Positions 49,126 through 58,041 of a DNA stretch of 64,000 nucleotides are shown in pieces; the first letter of the stretch is position 1, and every line of letters begins with the position of its first letter. The translations under genes were made by a program, and so were the position numbers. The notes beneath the pieces are model-generated. The model saw nothing but the letters and a program-made list of their open reading frames with translations, was not told the origin of the DNA and did not search any database. The DNA lies in the NCBI GenBank assembly GCA_963771985.1, contig CAVYVO010000028.1, forward strand, positions 1 through 64,000, in the 5' to 3' direction. The stretch is from Trebonia sp963771985. Lineage in GTDB: Bacteria > Actinomycetota > Actinomycetes > Streptosporangiales > Streptosporangiaceae.

Positions 49126-49676
49126 AGCGTTACACCTGCCCCCGACAGCAGCGTCGCCAGCTTCTTCAGGCCGCGGTGCGCCGCCACCCGGATCGCGCCC
49201 GGGGAGCGCCCGAGCATCTCCGCGACCACCTCGGTATCGAGCCCGGCGACGACTCGCAGCAAGATGACTTCCGCCTGCTGCTGCGGCAAGCGGGACAGCA
49301 GCGTCACCGCCGCTTCGGTGGCGATGTTGTCCATGGCGAGCTGCTCGGCGTCCGCTGTCCGAGGGATCTCCGCGGCGCCGACCTCGTCCAGCGGCTCGGT
49401 GGGATGCCGCCTCTTGAGCCTGGCCTGGTCGAGCAGACGACGGCGCGCCGTCGTGAACAGCCACGCCCGCCAGGCCGCCTCATCACCAGTGAACCGGGGA
49501 AGCCCCCTGACTACCTGGACCCAGGTCTCGGACGCCACGTCCTCGGCGTGCTCCTGGGCCAGCACACGCAGATAGCGGAGCAACGCGGGGTTGGCGTCTC
49601 GCCATAGGGCCGCGAACGCTTCGTCGCTGCCGCCCTGGGCGGCCGCCAGCAGGGCCGCGAAGTCCTCGCCCACCAC
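49122..49676 (-). CDS. ECF sigma factor
   Basis: 184 residues from a GTG. Region 2 includes LLRYLRVLAQEHAEDVASET WVQVV (in the sequence) and RAWLFTTARRRLLDQARLKR; region 4 includes LSRLPQQQAEVILLRVVAGL and EVVAEMLGRSPGAIRVAAHR. LPQQQ-EV-LLR is typical of region 4.1. It is coupled to the membrane protein downstream. 125 bases separate its start from the proA stop. Confidence 0.92.
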   Translation of the reverse strand: MVGEDFAALLAAAQGGSDEAFAALWRDANPALLRYLRVLAQEHAEDVASETWVQVVRGLPRFTGDEAAWRAWLFTTARRRLLDQARLKRRHPTEPLDEVGAAEIPRTADAEQLAMDNIATEAAVTLLSRLPQQQAEVILLRVVAGLDTEVVAEMLGRSPGAIRVAAHRGLKKLATLLSGAGVTL

Positions 49677-49742
49677 ATGCAGAGTATTGGGCCATAAATG
49701 GCCTCCGCGCAGCCGAATCGGATCAAGATCGCCGCAGGGGGC

Positions 49743-49799
49743 ATGGGGGGCTGCGCAAGCCCCCCATTCCGGGGGGTCTCCGGGGGGTCGTCCCCCCGG
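49743..49799 (-). terminator. Double hairpin downstream of proA
   Basis: ATGGGGGGCT pairs with AGCCCCCCAT (49743-49767). CCGGGGGG pairs with CCCCCCGG (49780-49799). Both are perfect and follow the proA stop at once. Confidence 0.8.
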
Positions 49800-49800
49800 G

Positions 49801-51054
49801 CTAACACGGGGTGACGACGAACTGGCGCAGGGACAGGTCCCGGAACGTCACCGGGCCGCGCGGTCCAGGGACCGCGTCGATGTTGATGCCGGTCTCCGGC
49901 ACCTCGAGCAGCTTGAAGCCGTCGAGCAGCCTGGTCGTGGCGTTCCAGAAGGCCCCCGTTCCCGCGTACGCGGCGAGGAACTCACGTGCCGCGTCCGCGT
50001 CGCTGGCGGCGATCCCCGCCGCCAGGCCGGAGGTCTCGTCGTTGGCGATCGCGGCCGCCTCCGCCGGGCTCTGCGCCGGGGCGATCGTGACCGTCGCCTC
50101 GCGCTCGGCGTCCAGCGCCCACTCATAGCCGAGCGGGTGGTCGTGGGGCGGCAGCGAGGCCGCGATGCCGAGCGCCGTGAGCTGCGCCGTGATCTCCGGC
50201 AGCCACGCGTCCCACAGCCGCCGGTCGAGCAGCAGCAAGTTGAGCCTGTTGCACACCCCGAGCCGGTCGAGACTGTCTGCGATCAGGGCAGACGCCACCT
50301 TCCGTTCGGAAGAAGAATGAATGTAAAGCACTCCGCCGCCGTCAGCATGGGCTAGCGTCCGCACGCCGTGCGCCGCCCCCTCGGCCGCCAGCGCGCGGGT
50401 GCTCGCGCCGCTGCCGCGCAGGATCACCAGCGGGATCAGCCGGGGCTCGCGGACCAGCGCGTGCGCGGCCGCCTGGCCGGGCAGCCGGACGAGCTGGATG
50501 GCCGCCGGGTCCAGGCCCGCCTTGCCGAGCGCGGGGGCGATCACCTCGTCCGCCAGCGCGATCGCCGACCGGAGCGCCGCGCTTCCCGTGCGCAGCACGC
50601 CCGCGTTGCGAGACTTGATGAACTGCGAGGCGATATCGACGACGACGTTCGGCCGGGCTTCGAAGTTCGCGCCGATCACGCCGACCGGGCGGCGGCGTTC
50701 AGTGACCACGAGGCCGCCGGGCAGATCGCGGACCTTCCTGCTGGCGGGTTCGGGGGCGACCCCGGCCAGGATCTCCAGCTGCGCGGCCATCGCCTGGAGG
50801 CGACGGGAGTCGAGCCTGAGCCGGTCGCGTACCCCGTCCGGCAGGCCCTGGCCGACCGCGGCCCGCATGTCCTCCTCATTGGCCGCGAGAACGGCGGGCG
50901 CGGCGGCGTCAAGGCCCTGGGCCATCGCGGTCAGGGCGGCGCGGATCGCGCCGTCGCCGGAGTTCGCGAGCCCGGTGACGGTCGCCCGGGCCGCGCGGGC
51001 GGCAACTCGCACGGCCTCGGTAGCTGCCGTGTCCTTCGCGGTCATCTGATCCAT
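49801..51054 (-). CDS. proA: Glutamate-5-semialdehyde dehydrogenase (ProA), divergent form
   Basis: 417 residues, normal length. ERRRPVGVIGANFEARPNVV and VVDIASQFIKSRNAGVLRTG are the cofactor region; DRLGVCNRLNLLLLDRRLWD holds the catalytic Cys; YAGTGAFWNATTRLLDGFKL is the closing block. It reduces glutamyl-5-phosphate in proline synthesis. SRNAGVLRTGSAALRS differs from the common SGNAxxLRGG, so it is a divergent member. proB is not adjacent. The C-terminal ~35 residues (GPVTFRDLSLRQFVVTP) are subfamily-specific. Confidence 0.85.
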   Translation of the reverse strand: MDQMTAKDTAATEAVRVAARAARATVTGLANSGDGAIRAALTAMAQGLDAAAPAVLAANEEDMRAAVGQGLPDGVRDRLRLDSRRLQAMAAQLEILAGVAPEPASRKVRDLPGGLVVTERRRPVGVIGANFEARPNVVVDIASQFIKSRNAGVLRTGSAALRSAIALADEVIAPALGKAGLDPAAIQLVRLPGQAAAHALVREPRLIPLVILRGSGASTRALAAEGAAHGVRTLAHADGGGVLYIHSSSERKVASALIADSLDRLGVCNRLNLLLLDRRLWDAWLPEITAQLTALGIAASLPPHDHPLGYEWALDAEREATVTIAPAQSPAEAAAIANDETSGLAAGIAASDADAAREFLAAYAGTGAFWNATTRLLDGFKLLEVPETGINIDAVPGPRGPVTFRDLSLRQFVVTPC

Positions 51055-51115
51055 CCCTCCGGCGCGGCGCTGCCCTCGGCGCCGACAACTGCCGAGCGTA
51101 CCCGTTTACTTGGCA

Positions 51116-52612
51116 TTACTTAGCGCCGGTACGCAGCGGCGGGGCGTCGAGCGCGCAGTGCAGGCAGCTGAGCTCCTCGTCAGGCAGGACAGCGGGTGCG
51201 GAAGGCGCGGGGTTACGGATCGTCGCGGCCGCGAGCAGCCCGCCGGCCGCCGCGACCGCGGCGGCGATCAGCACCGCGGTATGGAAGCCGTGCAGGAGCG
51301 CGGCCGGATGCAGGTACACATCGCCCGTGATGCCCGCGGCGACCGGGAGCACGGCCACCGCGATCAGGCTCGCGGCCCTGGCGACGTCGTTGTTCACCGC
51401 CGACGCGATGCCGGCGTGCTCGGCGGGCGCCGCCGACAGCGCGGTGGAGGTCAGCGGCGCCACGTTGATCGCCAGCCCGAAGCCGAACACGAGGACCGCC
51501 GGCAGCACCTGGGTCAGGTAGTCCCCGCTGCCCTGCACCCGGGTGAACAGCGCCATCCCGGCGGCGATCACCAGCGGCCCCGTGGTCATCTGCAGCCGCG
51601 GGCCGATTCTGGCCGCCAGCGCGGCCGAGCGCGCCGACAAGGTGAGCATGATGAGCGTCACCGGCAGCAGCGCTATCCCGGCCTCCAGCGGGCTGTAGCC
51701 GCAGACCTCCTGGAGCACGACCGGCACTAGGAAAAGGGCACCGCCGAGCGCGCCGTAGACCACGAAGGTGACGGCGTTCGCCGCGGAGAACTGGCGGCTC
51801 CGGAACACCGACAAGGGGAGCATGGGATGGGGGTTACGCGCCTCCGCGACGATGAACGCCGCGAACAGGAGCACGCCGGCGGCCAGACTGACCAGCACAG
51901 GCGCCGACACCCACCCGCTGTCCGACGCGGCGATCAGGCCGTAGGTGATCCCGGCGAGCGCCAGGCTGATCGTGACCGCGCCCGCCACGTCGATGGGCGG
52001 CCGCGGGCCAGGGGCACGCGTCTCGGGCACGTGACGTGCCGAGATGGCCACGACGGCGACCGCCACGGGCAGGTTGATGAAGAACACGAGCCGCCAGGAC
52101 ACGGCGCTGATCAGCCAGCCGCCCAGAAACGGCCCGACCGCCGTGGCGACGCCGCCGAGCCCGGACCAGGCGCCGATGGCTTTCGGGCGGTCATCCTGGG
52201 TGAACGAGGCCTGCAGGATCGCCAGGCTGCCGGGGGTCAGCAGCGCGGCCCCGGCGCCCTGCAGCGCGCGGGCCGCGATCAGGAACCCGGCTCCCGGCGC
52301 CAGACCGCAGGCGAGCGAGGCGAGCGCGAACCAGACCGTGCCGATGATGTAGACCTTGCGGCGACCGTAGGAATCGCCGAGCGCGCCGCCAAGCAGCAGC
52401 AAGCCGGCCAGCGTCAGCGTGTAGCCGTCCACCACCCACTGCATGCTGGCCACCTTGGCGTGGAAATCCCGGGCGATCGCGGGCAGCGCGATGCCCACGA
52501 CGGTGGCGTCCAGCGCGGCGATGCCGGACCCGAGCACTGTTGCCGCCAGCACCCAGCGCCCTGTGCCGCTCGCGTAACGCAGGCCGGGGGTGGTGCCGGT
52601 AACGCTCATCAC
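51116..52612 (-). CDS. MFS exporter, DHA2 (EmrB/QacA) family
   Basis: 498 residues with about 14 hydrophobic segments. VLGSGIAALDATVVGIALPA is the family motif in segment 1, GALGDSYGRRKVYIIG the loop 2-3 motif, and ALQGAGAALLTPGSLAILQA the motif C-like segment 5. AIGAWSGLGGVATAVGPFLG is also typical. DHA2 proteins expel drugs or metabolites by proton antiport. No regulator is next to it. Confidence 0.92.
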   Translation of the reverse strand: MMSVTGTTPGLRYASGTGRWVLAATVLGSGIAALDATVVGIALPAIARDFHAKVASMQWVVDGYTLTLAGLLLLGGALGDSYGRRKVYIIGTVWFALASLACGLAPGAGFLIAARALQGAGAALLTPGSLAILQASFTQDDRPKAIGAWSGLGGVATAVGPFLGGWLISAVSWRLVFFINLPVAVAVVAISARHVPETRAPGPRPPIDVAGAVTISLALAGITYGLIAASDSGWVSAPVLVSLAAGVLLFAAFIVAEARNPHPMLPLSVFRSRQFSAANAVTFVVYGALGGALFLVPVVLQEVCGYSPLEAGIALLPVTLIMLTLSARSAALAARIGPRLQMTTGPLVIAAGMALFTRVQGSGDYLTQVLPAVLVFGFGLAINVAPLTSTALSAAPAEHAGIASAVNNDVARAASLIAVAVLPVAAGITGDVYLHPAALLHGFHTAVLIAAAVAAAGGLLAAATIRNPAPSAPAVLPDEELSCLHCALDAPPLRTGAK

Positions 52613-52643
52613 CCATGTTTACCCCGTCTTTACACCGGCGTGC

Positions 52644-53501
52644 TCAGTCGCGGGGATCCGACACCGGCGGGCCGCTGATGCGCTCGGCGCTGATAACCGG
52701 GCGGTGGTGCAGATCCCGCCGGATGTCGCGGCCCAGCCTCTTGGTCTCCCTGCTGTTCAGCACCGCGCCGGCCAGCGCGCCGGTGAACAGCGGGCTCAGG
52801 GAGAACGTGGACCGGCGCACGCGCGCCAGCAGCCGCCGCCGCAACTGCCTGGCGAGCGGCGATCCCGCGACCGCGATCACTCCGCCCGGAATCATGAAGA
52901 TGCCCCGCCGGTGCGCCCACGCCCCGATGTAGGCACGCGCCCGGTCGGTGGCGTTGCCGACGGCGGGCACGCCGTACACCTCGTGCAGCTCGGCGACGAG
53001 CTTGATCTCGATACCGACGACCGCCAGCGTCTCCGCGGCTACCTCGGCCGGGAAGGCCGGCAGCACCGGCAGGGCGGCCCAGGCGCCGGTGGCGGCGCCG
53101 ACCGCCGCGGCCGCGTGCGCGGCGCGGTCGACGAGCAGGTCGGCGATCTCGTCGTCGGAGTGGCCGGGAAACTGGGCGCGCAGCGTCGCCCGGTCCCTGA
53201 TCCGCAGCCGCGGCCCCATGGCGACCACCTGGGCGGAGAGCCAGTTGATGGACGAGGTCGCGCCGCGCCCGGCTGTCCCGGCACCCCGGCGCGCGCTGTC
53301 GGCGCCGCGCCGGGCCGCCTCCGCGCCGCGGCCGAACACCCGCGCCGCCGAGCGCGCCACTCCGTTCAGGGCGCTGATCAGCCGCCGCCGGTCCTGCGGC
53401 TGATCGGCCTCCGACAATTCGACGGCTACTTCGGCTGCCTGCCGTGCGGCGGCATCCTCGTCGATGACTTGACCGCGTTCTGAACTGGTCATATCAGGCA
53501 C
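52644..53501 (-). CDS. Conserved actinobacterial protein with EcsC-like hydrophobic core
   Basis: 285 residues. The N-terminal ~85 are charged and Ala-rich (ARVFGRGAEAARRGADSARR, a short repeat). LRAQFPGHSDDEIADLLVDR, ALPVLPAFPAEVAAETLAVV and GIEIKLVAELHEVYGV form a hydrophobic helical core similar to EcsC-family proteins. It ends GALAGAVLNSRETKRLGRDI. No enzymatic motif is seen. Function unknown. Confidence 0.6.
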   Translation of the reverse strand: MPDMTSSERGQVIDEDAAARQAAEVAVELSEADQPQDRRRLISALNGVARSAARVFGRGAEAARRGADSARRGAGTAGRGATSSINWLSAQVVAMGPRLRIRDRATLRAQFPGHSDDEIADLLVDRAAHAAAAVGAATGAWAALPVLPAFPAEVAAETLAVVGIEIKLVAELHEVYGVPAVGNATDRARAYIGAWAHRRGIFMIPGGVIAVAGSPLARQLRRRLLARVRRSTFSLSPLFTGALAGAVLNSRETKRLGRDIRRDLHHRPVISAERISGPPVSDPRD

Positions 53502-53679
53502 CTACCCGTAGCGGCGATTCTTGACCCCGGTCCGCCTATCAAAATGGCACGAGCGCGCACAGCGATCACGCGATCACAGATTATTCGAATAAGCACTACT
53601 TGTATTGGCGAGATCGCCTATAGTGACGCTCGAGATCATCCGCACGCTGGTCCCCGCCGGTTCCGAACAGGAGCTCACC

Positions 53680-54774
53680 ATGGCGCCCGTCGTCTTCGCG
53701 CCGCCTGCTTTCGTCTCACCGTCCGCCGTCTCACCGTCCGTCGTCTCACCGTCCGTCGTCTCACCGTCCGCCGTCTCACCGTCCGCCGCCGACGCTCCGA
53801 CGGCGGAGCTGTCCCGCGTGTGGCTAGCCGCCTTGGCCGTGAACGGGCCCGGCGGAGCGAGCACGGCCGGGGAACCGGAGGACATCCCGATGGACCTGCC
53901 GGGCGCCCGGCGCTTCCTCACCGCTCAGTCGGCCGCGCTCGTTTCCATACTGCTCGGCTCGCCGTTCCGCCCGCGGCAAGCGGCGGCGGTGGGGCATGCG
54001 CTGGTAAAGGCGGATTTTGTCGGCGCCGACGTGCTCGGGCGGAGCTTGCGGGTGCTGATGCTGCGGCTTCCGGCACTGCTCAGCACCGGCGTGCGAGCCG
54101 GGATCGCGCCGGATGACCTGGAGCAGCGCGTCGCGGCGGTCACCGAAGCGCTCGCCAACGGATACGTCCGCGCCCTGCGCGACCGGACCCTGGCGGAGCA
54201 GGAGTCCATCAGGCGTGCCGAACTGGACGCACAGCGGATCATCAGCGAGGAGCTCCGGCACCAGGCGACGCACGATCCGCTCACCGGTCTGCCGAACCGC
54301 GCGGCCGCGTTCGGCAGGCTGTCCGCGGCGCTTGCCGACGGCGGCGGCGCCCGGATCGGCCTTTGCTATCTGGACCTCGACGGCTTCAAGGGAATCAACG
54401 ACCGATACGGCCACGACGCGGGCGACGAACTGCTCGTCCGGGTGGCAGAGCGCATCGGCCGGGTAGCACGCGAACGCCAGGCGCTCGCCGCGCGGATCGG
54501 CGGCGACGAGTTCGTCGTGCTCGCCGAGTCCTCGCCCGGCGTCCGGGGCATGATCGCGCTCGCCGCCGCCATCCTCGTCGAGGTGAGCCAGCCCGTCCCC
54601 TTGCGCATCGGCCGCGTCCGGGTATCCGCGTGCGCCGGCATCGCCGACTGCGCCGCGGGCTCGCCCGCGGCCGCCACCATGATCACCGACGCGGACGCAG
54701 CCCTGTACCGGGCGAAGTCTCGCGGGCCGGGCCGCTGGGCCGTGTTCGACTACGCCGGCCGGAAGACGAGCTGA
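53680..54774 (+). CDS. Diguanylate cyclase (GGDEF domain)
   Basis: 364 residues from the ATG preceded by CAGGAG. The N-terminus contains a SPS(A/V)V tandem repeat. A helical sensor region (~70-195, FVGADVLGRSLRVLMLRLPA) and the signalling helix (QRIISEELRHQATHDPLTGL) lead into GGDEF (~205-360). IGLCYLDLDGFKGINDRYGH binds metal and GTP and AARIGGDEFVVLAESSPG is the intact active site. FYRAKS-like LYRAKSRGPGRWAVFD closes it. It should make c-di-GMP. The helical sensor resembles that of Streptomyces CdgB-type regulators only loosely. The 3' end overlaps the EamA gene by 92 bases. Confidence 0.9.
   Translation: MAPVVFAPPAFVSPSAVSPSVVSPSVVSPSAVSPSAADAPTAELSRVWLAALAVNGPGGASTAGEPEDIPMDLPGARRFLTAQSAALVSILLGSPFRPRQAAAVGHALVKADFVGADVLGRSLRVLMLRLPALLSTGVRAGIAPDDLEQRVAAVTEALANGYVRALRDRTLAEQESIRRAELDAQRIISEELRHQATHDPLTGLPNRAAAFGRLSAALADGGGARIGLCYLDLDGFKGINDRYGHDAGDELLVRVAERIGRVARERQALAARIGGDEFVVLAESSPGVRGMIALAAAILVEVSQPVPLRIGRVRVSACAGIADCAAGSPAAATMITDADAALYRAKSRGPGRWAVFDYAGRKTS
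53712..53792 (+). repeat. 15-bp tandem repeat in the GGDEF gene
   Basis: The unit TCACCGTCCGYCGTC recurs about five times and encodes SPSAV/SPSVV near the N-terminus. Copy number is likely to vary between strains. Confidence 0.85.
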
Positions 54775-55666
54775 TCTCGCCGGGAGCGCGCGTCGCCAGC
54801 ACCGATCCCGCCAGGATGAGCAGGAAGGAGACTCCGGTGGCGGGCGTCAGCCGCTCACCGAGGATGCCCGCGCCGAGCGCGACCGCCACCGCCGGGTTGA
54901 TGTACGTGACGACCGTCGCTCGCGCCGCGCCGATCTCCGCGATGAGCCAGAAGTAGCAGACCAGGCCGGCCGCGGTGCAGACCGCGCCCAGCGCCGCCAG
55001 CGCCGCGAGGACGCGGGCGGAGGGCACGGCGTGCGGCCAGGTGAGGACCGCGGCGGGCGTGTAGGCGACCGCGGCGATGAGCAGGCAGGCCGCGTTGGCC
55101 GGTATGCCGGGCACGTCGGTCAGCGTGCGGTTGGCGATCATCGGCCCGGCGGCGTATCCCACGGCGGTCAGCAGGACCAGCGCGTCGGACAGCAGGTCGC
55201 CCCGGCCGGCGCCCGGCCCGGCGAGCAGCGCGACTCCGGCGAACCCCAGGGCGAGCCCCGCCACCCGGACCGCGGTCAGCCGCTCGTTCCCGGCCGGGGC
55301 GCCGCCGCGCCTGGCGGACAGCCAGGCGAGCAGCGCCCCGATGGCCGGCACCGACGCGATGAGCAGGCCGCTCGTCGAGCTTGACAGACCGCGTTCGGCG
55401 GTCGACAGCAGTGCCCATGGCCCGATGATCTCGACGGCGGAGTAGGCCAGGAGCCACCGCCAGTGCCGGAGCAAGAGCGCGCGCTGTCCGGGCCGCCAGG
55501 CGCCTTGCGCGAGCGCCACCGGCACCAGGATGAGGGCGCCGACGACGACTCTCGCCCAGACCAGCACGGGCACGGACACGCCGCCGTCGGCAACCTTGAT
55601 CAGCAGGTACGGAATGCCCCAGATGACACCCATCGCCGCGAACAAGACCGCGCCACGCCTGCTCAA
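54683..55666 (-). CDS. EamA/DMT family transporter
   Basis: 327 residues, ten hydrophobic segments in two EamA halves: MGVIWGIPYLLIKVADGGVS with VEIIGPWALLSTAERGLSSS, then GPMIANRTLTDVPGIPANAA with ATVVTYINPAVAVALGAGIL. A basic Ser/Arg tail follows. It is a drug/metabolite-type exporter of unknown substrate. The last 30 codons run antisense to the end of the GGDEF gene. Confidence 0.9.
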   Translation of the reverse strand: MSRRGAVLFAAMGVIWGIPYLLIKVADGGVSVPVLVWARVVVGALILVPVALAQGAWRPGQRALLLRHWRWLLAYSAVEIIGPWALLSTAERGLSSSTSGLLIASVPAIGALLAWLSARRGGAPAGNERLTAVRVAGLALGFAGVALLAGPGAGRGDLLSDALVLLTAVGYAAGPMIANRTLTDVPGIPANAACLLIAAVAYTPAAVLTWPHAVPSARVLAALAALGAVCTAAGLVCYFWLIAEIGAARATVVTYINPAVAVALGAGILGERLTPATGVSFLLILAGSVLATRAPGEISSSSGRRSRTRPSGPARETSPGTGLRPRR

Positions 55667-55923
55667 TCGCCACCTGCCGTCGGTGCCAGGAGATACGGCT
55701 AGGATATACGGCCTCTTTCCGATACCCCATCAGGTATATGGAAGACCGGAAACTCGGTTATCCAACTCGTGCAAGTTCCTGGCTTGGCCGGTCGGCGGCT
55801 CCCTTACCGACAGGCTCGCGCTAAGCGAATCCCGACATTAAAGACATAACGGGCTAGTGCACTACAGACTGTGACCGCCTCGCGGGCCTCGCCGGGGGCT
55901 TCCGGCGCGGTCGACCATTGTGG

Positions 55924-55936
55924 CGAAAAGTTTTCG
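55924..55936. repeat. CGAAAAGTTTTCG palindrome
   Basis: Perfect around a central G. It matches the first half of the GAAAAA-GTTTTCG element at 47394 and lies ~30 bases from the copy at 55965. Confidence 0.6.
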
Positions 55937-55964
55937 ATGCTATAGAATGAATTATTCACATTAG

Positions 55965-55986
55965 GAAAAATGTTTTCGGGATCATG
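55965..55986 (+). repeat. GAAAAAT-GTTTTCG-GGATCATG element
   Basis: Differs from 47394-47414 by one inserted T and one substitution. Confidence 0.65.
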
Positions 55987-56089
55987 GTGCTAGCTTGGCA
56001 ATCGGCAGTCACGGACGGTTATAGTGGCGGCGAACGCGTCTTGGGGAGCGCCCCAGGAAACCATGATCAACCGAATCCGCCGACACATC

Positions 56090-56102
56090 TTTCGTGATCA
56101 TG
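56090..56102 (+). repeat. TTTCGTGATCATG motif
   Basis: The 3' part of the element at 47394, without the A-run. It is about 110 bases downstream of the full copy. Confidence 0.5.
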
Positions 56103-56304
56103 AACCGGCACGGACCGGTGCGGTAGCGAATGCGGATCACGGCTCAATCCGTTCGCATGCGTGCATAAGCAAACCTCGCACATGGATAACAGGTATGCAT
56201 GGCCCCACTGAGGCATATGCAGCACCAAAATATAACGCAGGGAATTGGCGTGGTCACGGTAAATAGCCAAGCTGGTCCCCTTCGCGCCGTGGCCGAGTCC
56301 CGGC

Positions 56305-56310
56305 TACGCT
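56305..56310 (+). promoter_or_regulatory. -10-like hexamer of lnt (leaderless arrangement)
   Basis: TACGCT ends six bases before the GTG start at 56317. No ribosome site is visible. Confidence 0.5.
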
Positions 56311-56316
56311 GCGTGG

Positions 56317-57987
56317 GTGATCCCCGCGCAGGCACATGCCGACACCGAGGTGCCGGGCAGGCAGCAGCAGGCGCCGCCGCTGCGGCTGCGCTGGGCGCTG
56401 GGAACCGCGCTGCTCGGCGGGTTCGCGCTCGCCGCGGCGTTCCCGCCGGCGGGCATCTGGCCGCTCGCCGCGATAGGTCCGGCGCTGCTCGTGATCGCGC
56501 TGTCCGGCCGCGGCATGCGCGCCTCGTTCTGCGTGGGGCTGGTCTTCGGCGCGGCCTTCTTCTTCCCGTTGGTCTCGTGGGTGGTCAACCTGGCCTGGTA
56601 TGCCTGGGTCGCCCTCGCCGCGGCCTCGGCGGTCATCTTCGCCGTGCTCGCGGTCGGGCAGCGACTGCTGCTGCGGCTGCCCGCCTGGCCGCTGGCGGTA
56701 GCCGGCTGGTGGGTCGCCGCCGAGGCACTGCGGGACAGGTGGCCGTTCGGCGGTTTCCCGTGGGGCAGGCTCGCGATGAGCCAGGCGGGAACGCCGGCGC
56801 AAGGCTGGGCCGCGATCGGCGGTACGCCGCTGCTGACCTTCGTCGTCGCCCTCGTCGGCGGCACGCTCGCCTGGCTGCTGCTCGCGCTGCCGGGTATCCC
56901 GGCGGCCGCCCGGCCAGCACAAGCCGCCGGGCCAGCACAAGCCGCCCAGCCGACACAAGCCGCCGGGCGCTGGCGCCCGGCCTGGCGGGTCCTGGCGTTC
57001 GCGGCGACCGTCGGCCTCGCCGTCCTGCCCGCCGCGCTCCCGCTCGACCCGGTGCCGCCCGGCAGCAAGACCGCGGAGGTCGCCGCCATCCAGGGCGACG
57101 TGCCGCGAGCCAGGACGCTGGCCACCCAGCTGAACGACTGGATGGTCACCCTGAACCACGTGGCCGCCACGGACAAGCTCGCCCAGCGGGTGAAGGCCGG
57201 CCAAGAGCCCGCGCCGGACCTGGTGATCTGGCCGGAGAACTCCACCGACATCGACCCCACCCTGTACCCGCCGGTCTACCAGGAGATCGCCAGCGCGGCC
57301 GCGGCGATCGGCCACCCGATCCTGGTCGGCGCCGTGCTGCAGAATCCGCTGCGCAACGCGGGCCTGCTCTGGCTGCCCGGCACGGGGCCGGAACCGGGCG
57401 CCATGTACGTCAAGCGGCAGCTTGTGCCGTTCGGCGAGTACCTTCCCTTCCGGGGACTCATCAGCAAGATCACCTCGCTGACCCAGCTTCTGCCGGTCAA
57501 CTTCACCCCGGGCCACTCCACCTACGTGTTCCATGTCGGCCAGATCCGGCTCGGCGACGTCATCTGCTACGAGATCGGCTTCGACAGCCTCGTTCGCTCG
57601 GAGGTCACCGCCGGCGCCAACCTGCTGACCATGCAGACCAATGACGCCACGTTCGAGCGCGAAGGCGAGATCAGCGCGGAGACGGGCCAGCAGCTGGACA
57701 TGGCCCGGATCCGCGCCGTCGAGCACGACCGCGCCGTGGTGGTCGCGAGCACCACCGGGTACAGCGCGATCATCGCGCCCGACGGGCGGCTGATCACGAG
57801 CAGCGGCATCTGGCAGCAGGCGGAGCTGACGGCCCGGGTGCCGCTGATCACCTACACCACTCTGGCCGACCGGGCAGGCCCCTGGCCGGAGTACGTCATC
57901 GTCGCGCTCACCCTGGCCGCCCTGGCCATCGCCGCCGCGGCCTCGATTCGCTCACGATACGCGAACAAGCCGGCCGGACCGGCATAG
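56317..57987 (+). CDS. lnt: Apolipoprotein N-acyltransferase
   Basis: 556 residues from GTG. Six to seven membrane segments (~25-235; GFALAAAFPPAGIWPLAAIG, VAGWWVAAEALRDRWPFGGF) precede the nitrilase domain (~265-510). DLVIWPENSTDIDPTLYPPV gives Glu, GAMYVKRQLVPFGEYLPF gives Lys, and RLGDVICYEIGFDSLVRSE gives Cys of the catalytic triad. It transfers an acyl chain to the amino group of lipoprotein Cys. It has a QAAGPAQAAQPTQAAG linker. The next gene encodes a predicted lipoprotein. Confidence 0.95.
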   Translation: MIPAQAHADTEVPGRQQQAPPLRLRWALGTALLGGFALAAAFPPAGIWPLAAIGPALLVIALSGRGMRASFCVGLVFGAAFFFPLVSWVVNLAWYAWVALAAASAVIFAVLAVGQRLLLRLPAWPLAVAGWWVAAEALRDRWPFGGFPWGRLAMSQAGTPAQGWAAIGGTPLLTFVVALVGGTLAWLLLALPGIPAAARPAQAAGPAQAAQPTQAAGRWRPAWRVLAFAATVGLAVLPAALPLDPVPPGSKTAEVAAIQGDVPRARTLATQLNDWMVTLNHVAATDKLAQRVKAGQEPAPDLVIWPENSTDIDPTLYPPVYQEIASAAAAIGHPILVGAVLQNPLRNAGLLWLPGTGPEPGAMYVKRQLVPFGEYLPFRGLISKITSLTQLLPVNFTPGHSTYVFHVGQIRLGDVICYEIGFDSLVRSEVTAGANLLTMQTNDATFEREGEISAETGQQLDMARIRAVEHDRAVVVASTTGYSAIIAPDGRLITSSGIWQQAELTARVPLITYTTLADRAGPWPEYVIVALTLAALAIAAAASIRSRYANKPAGPA

Positions 57988-58041
57988 GGCCGATAAACTC
58001 AGCTCCCCGAGGAGAGCCCCCGAGGAGAGGATCGATCCCGC

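Larger units (their letters stand above)
55667..56316. other. Long divergent intergenic region before lnt
   Basis: 650 bases, unusually A/T-rich around 55920-56000. It carries CGAAAAGTTTTCG (55924-55936), TATAGAATGAATTATTCAC and two GATCATG elements listed separately. No gene frame looks real. Confidence 0.6.
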
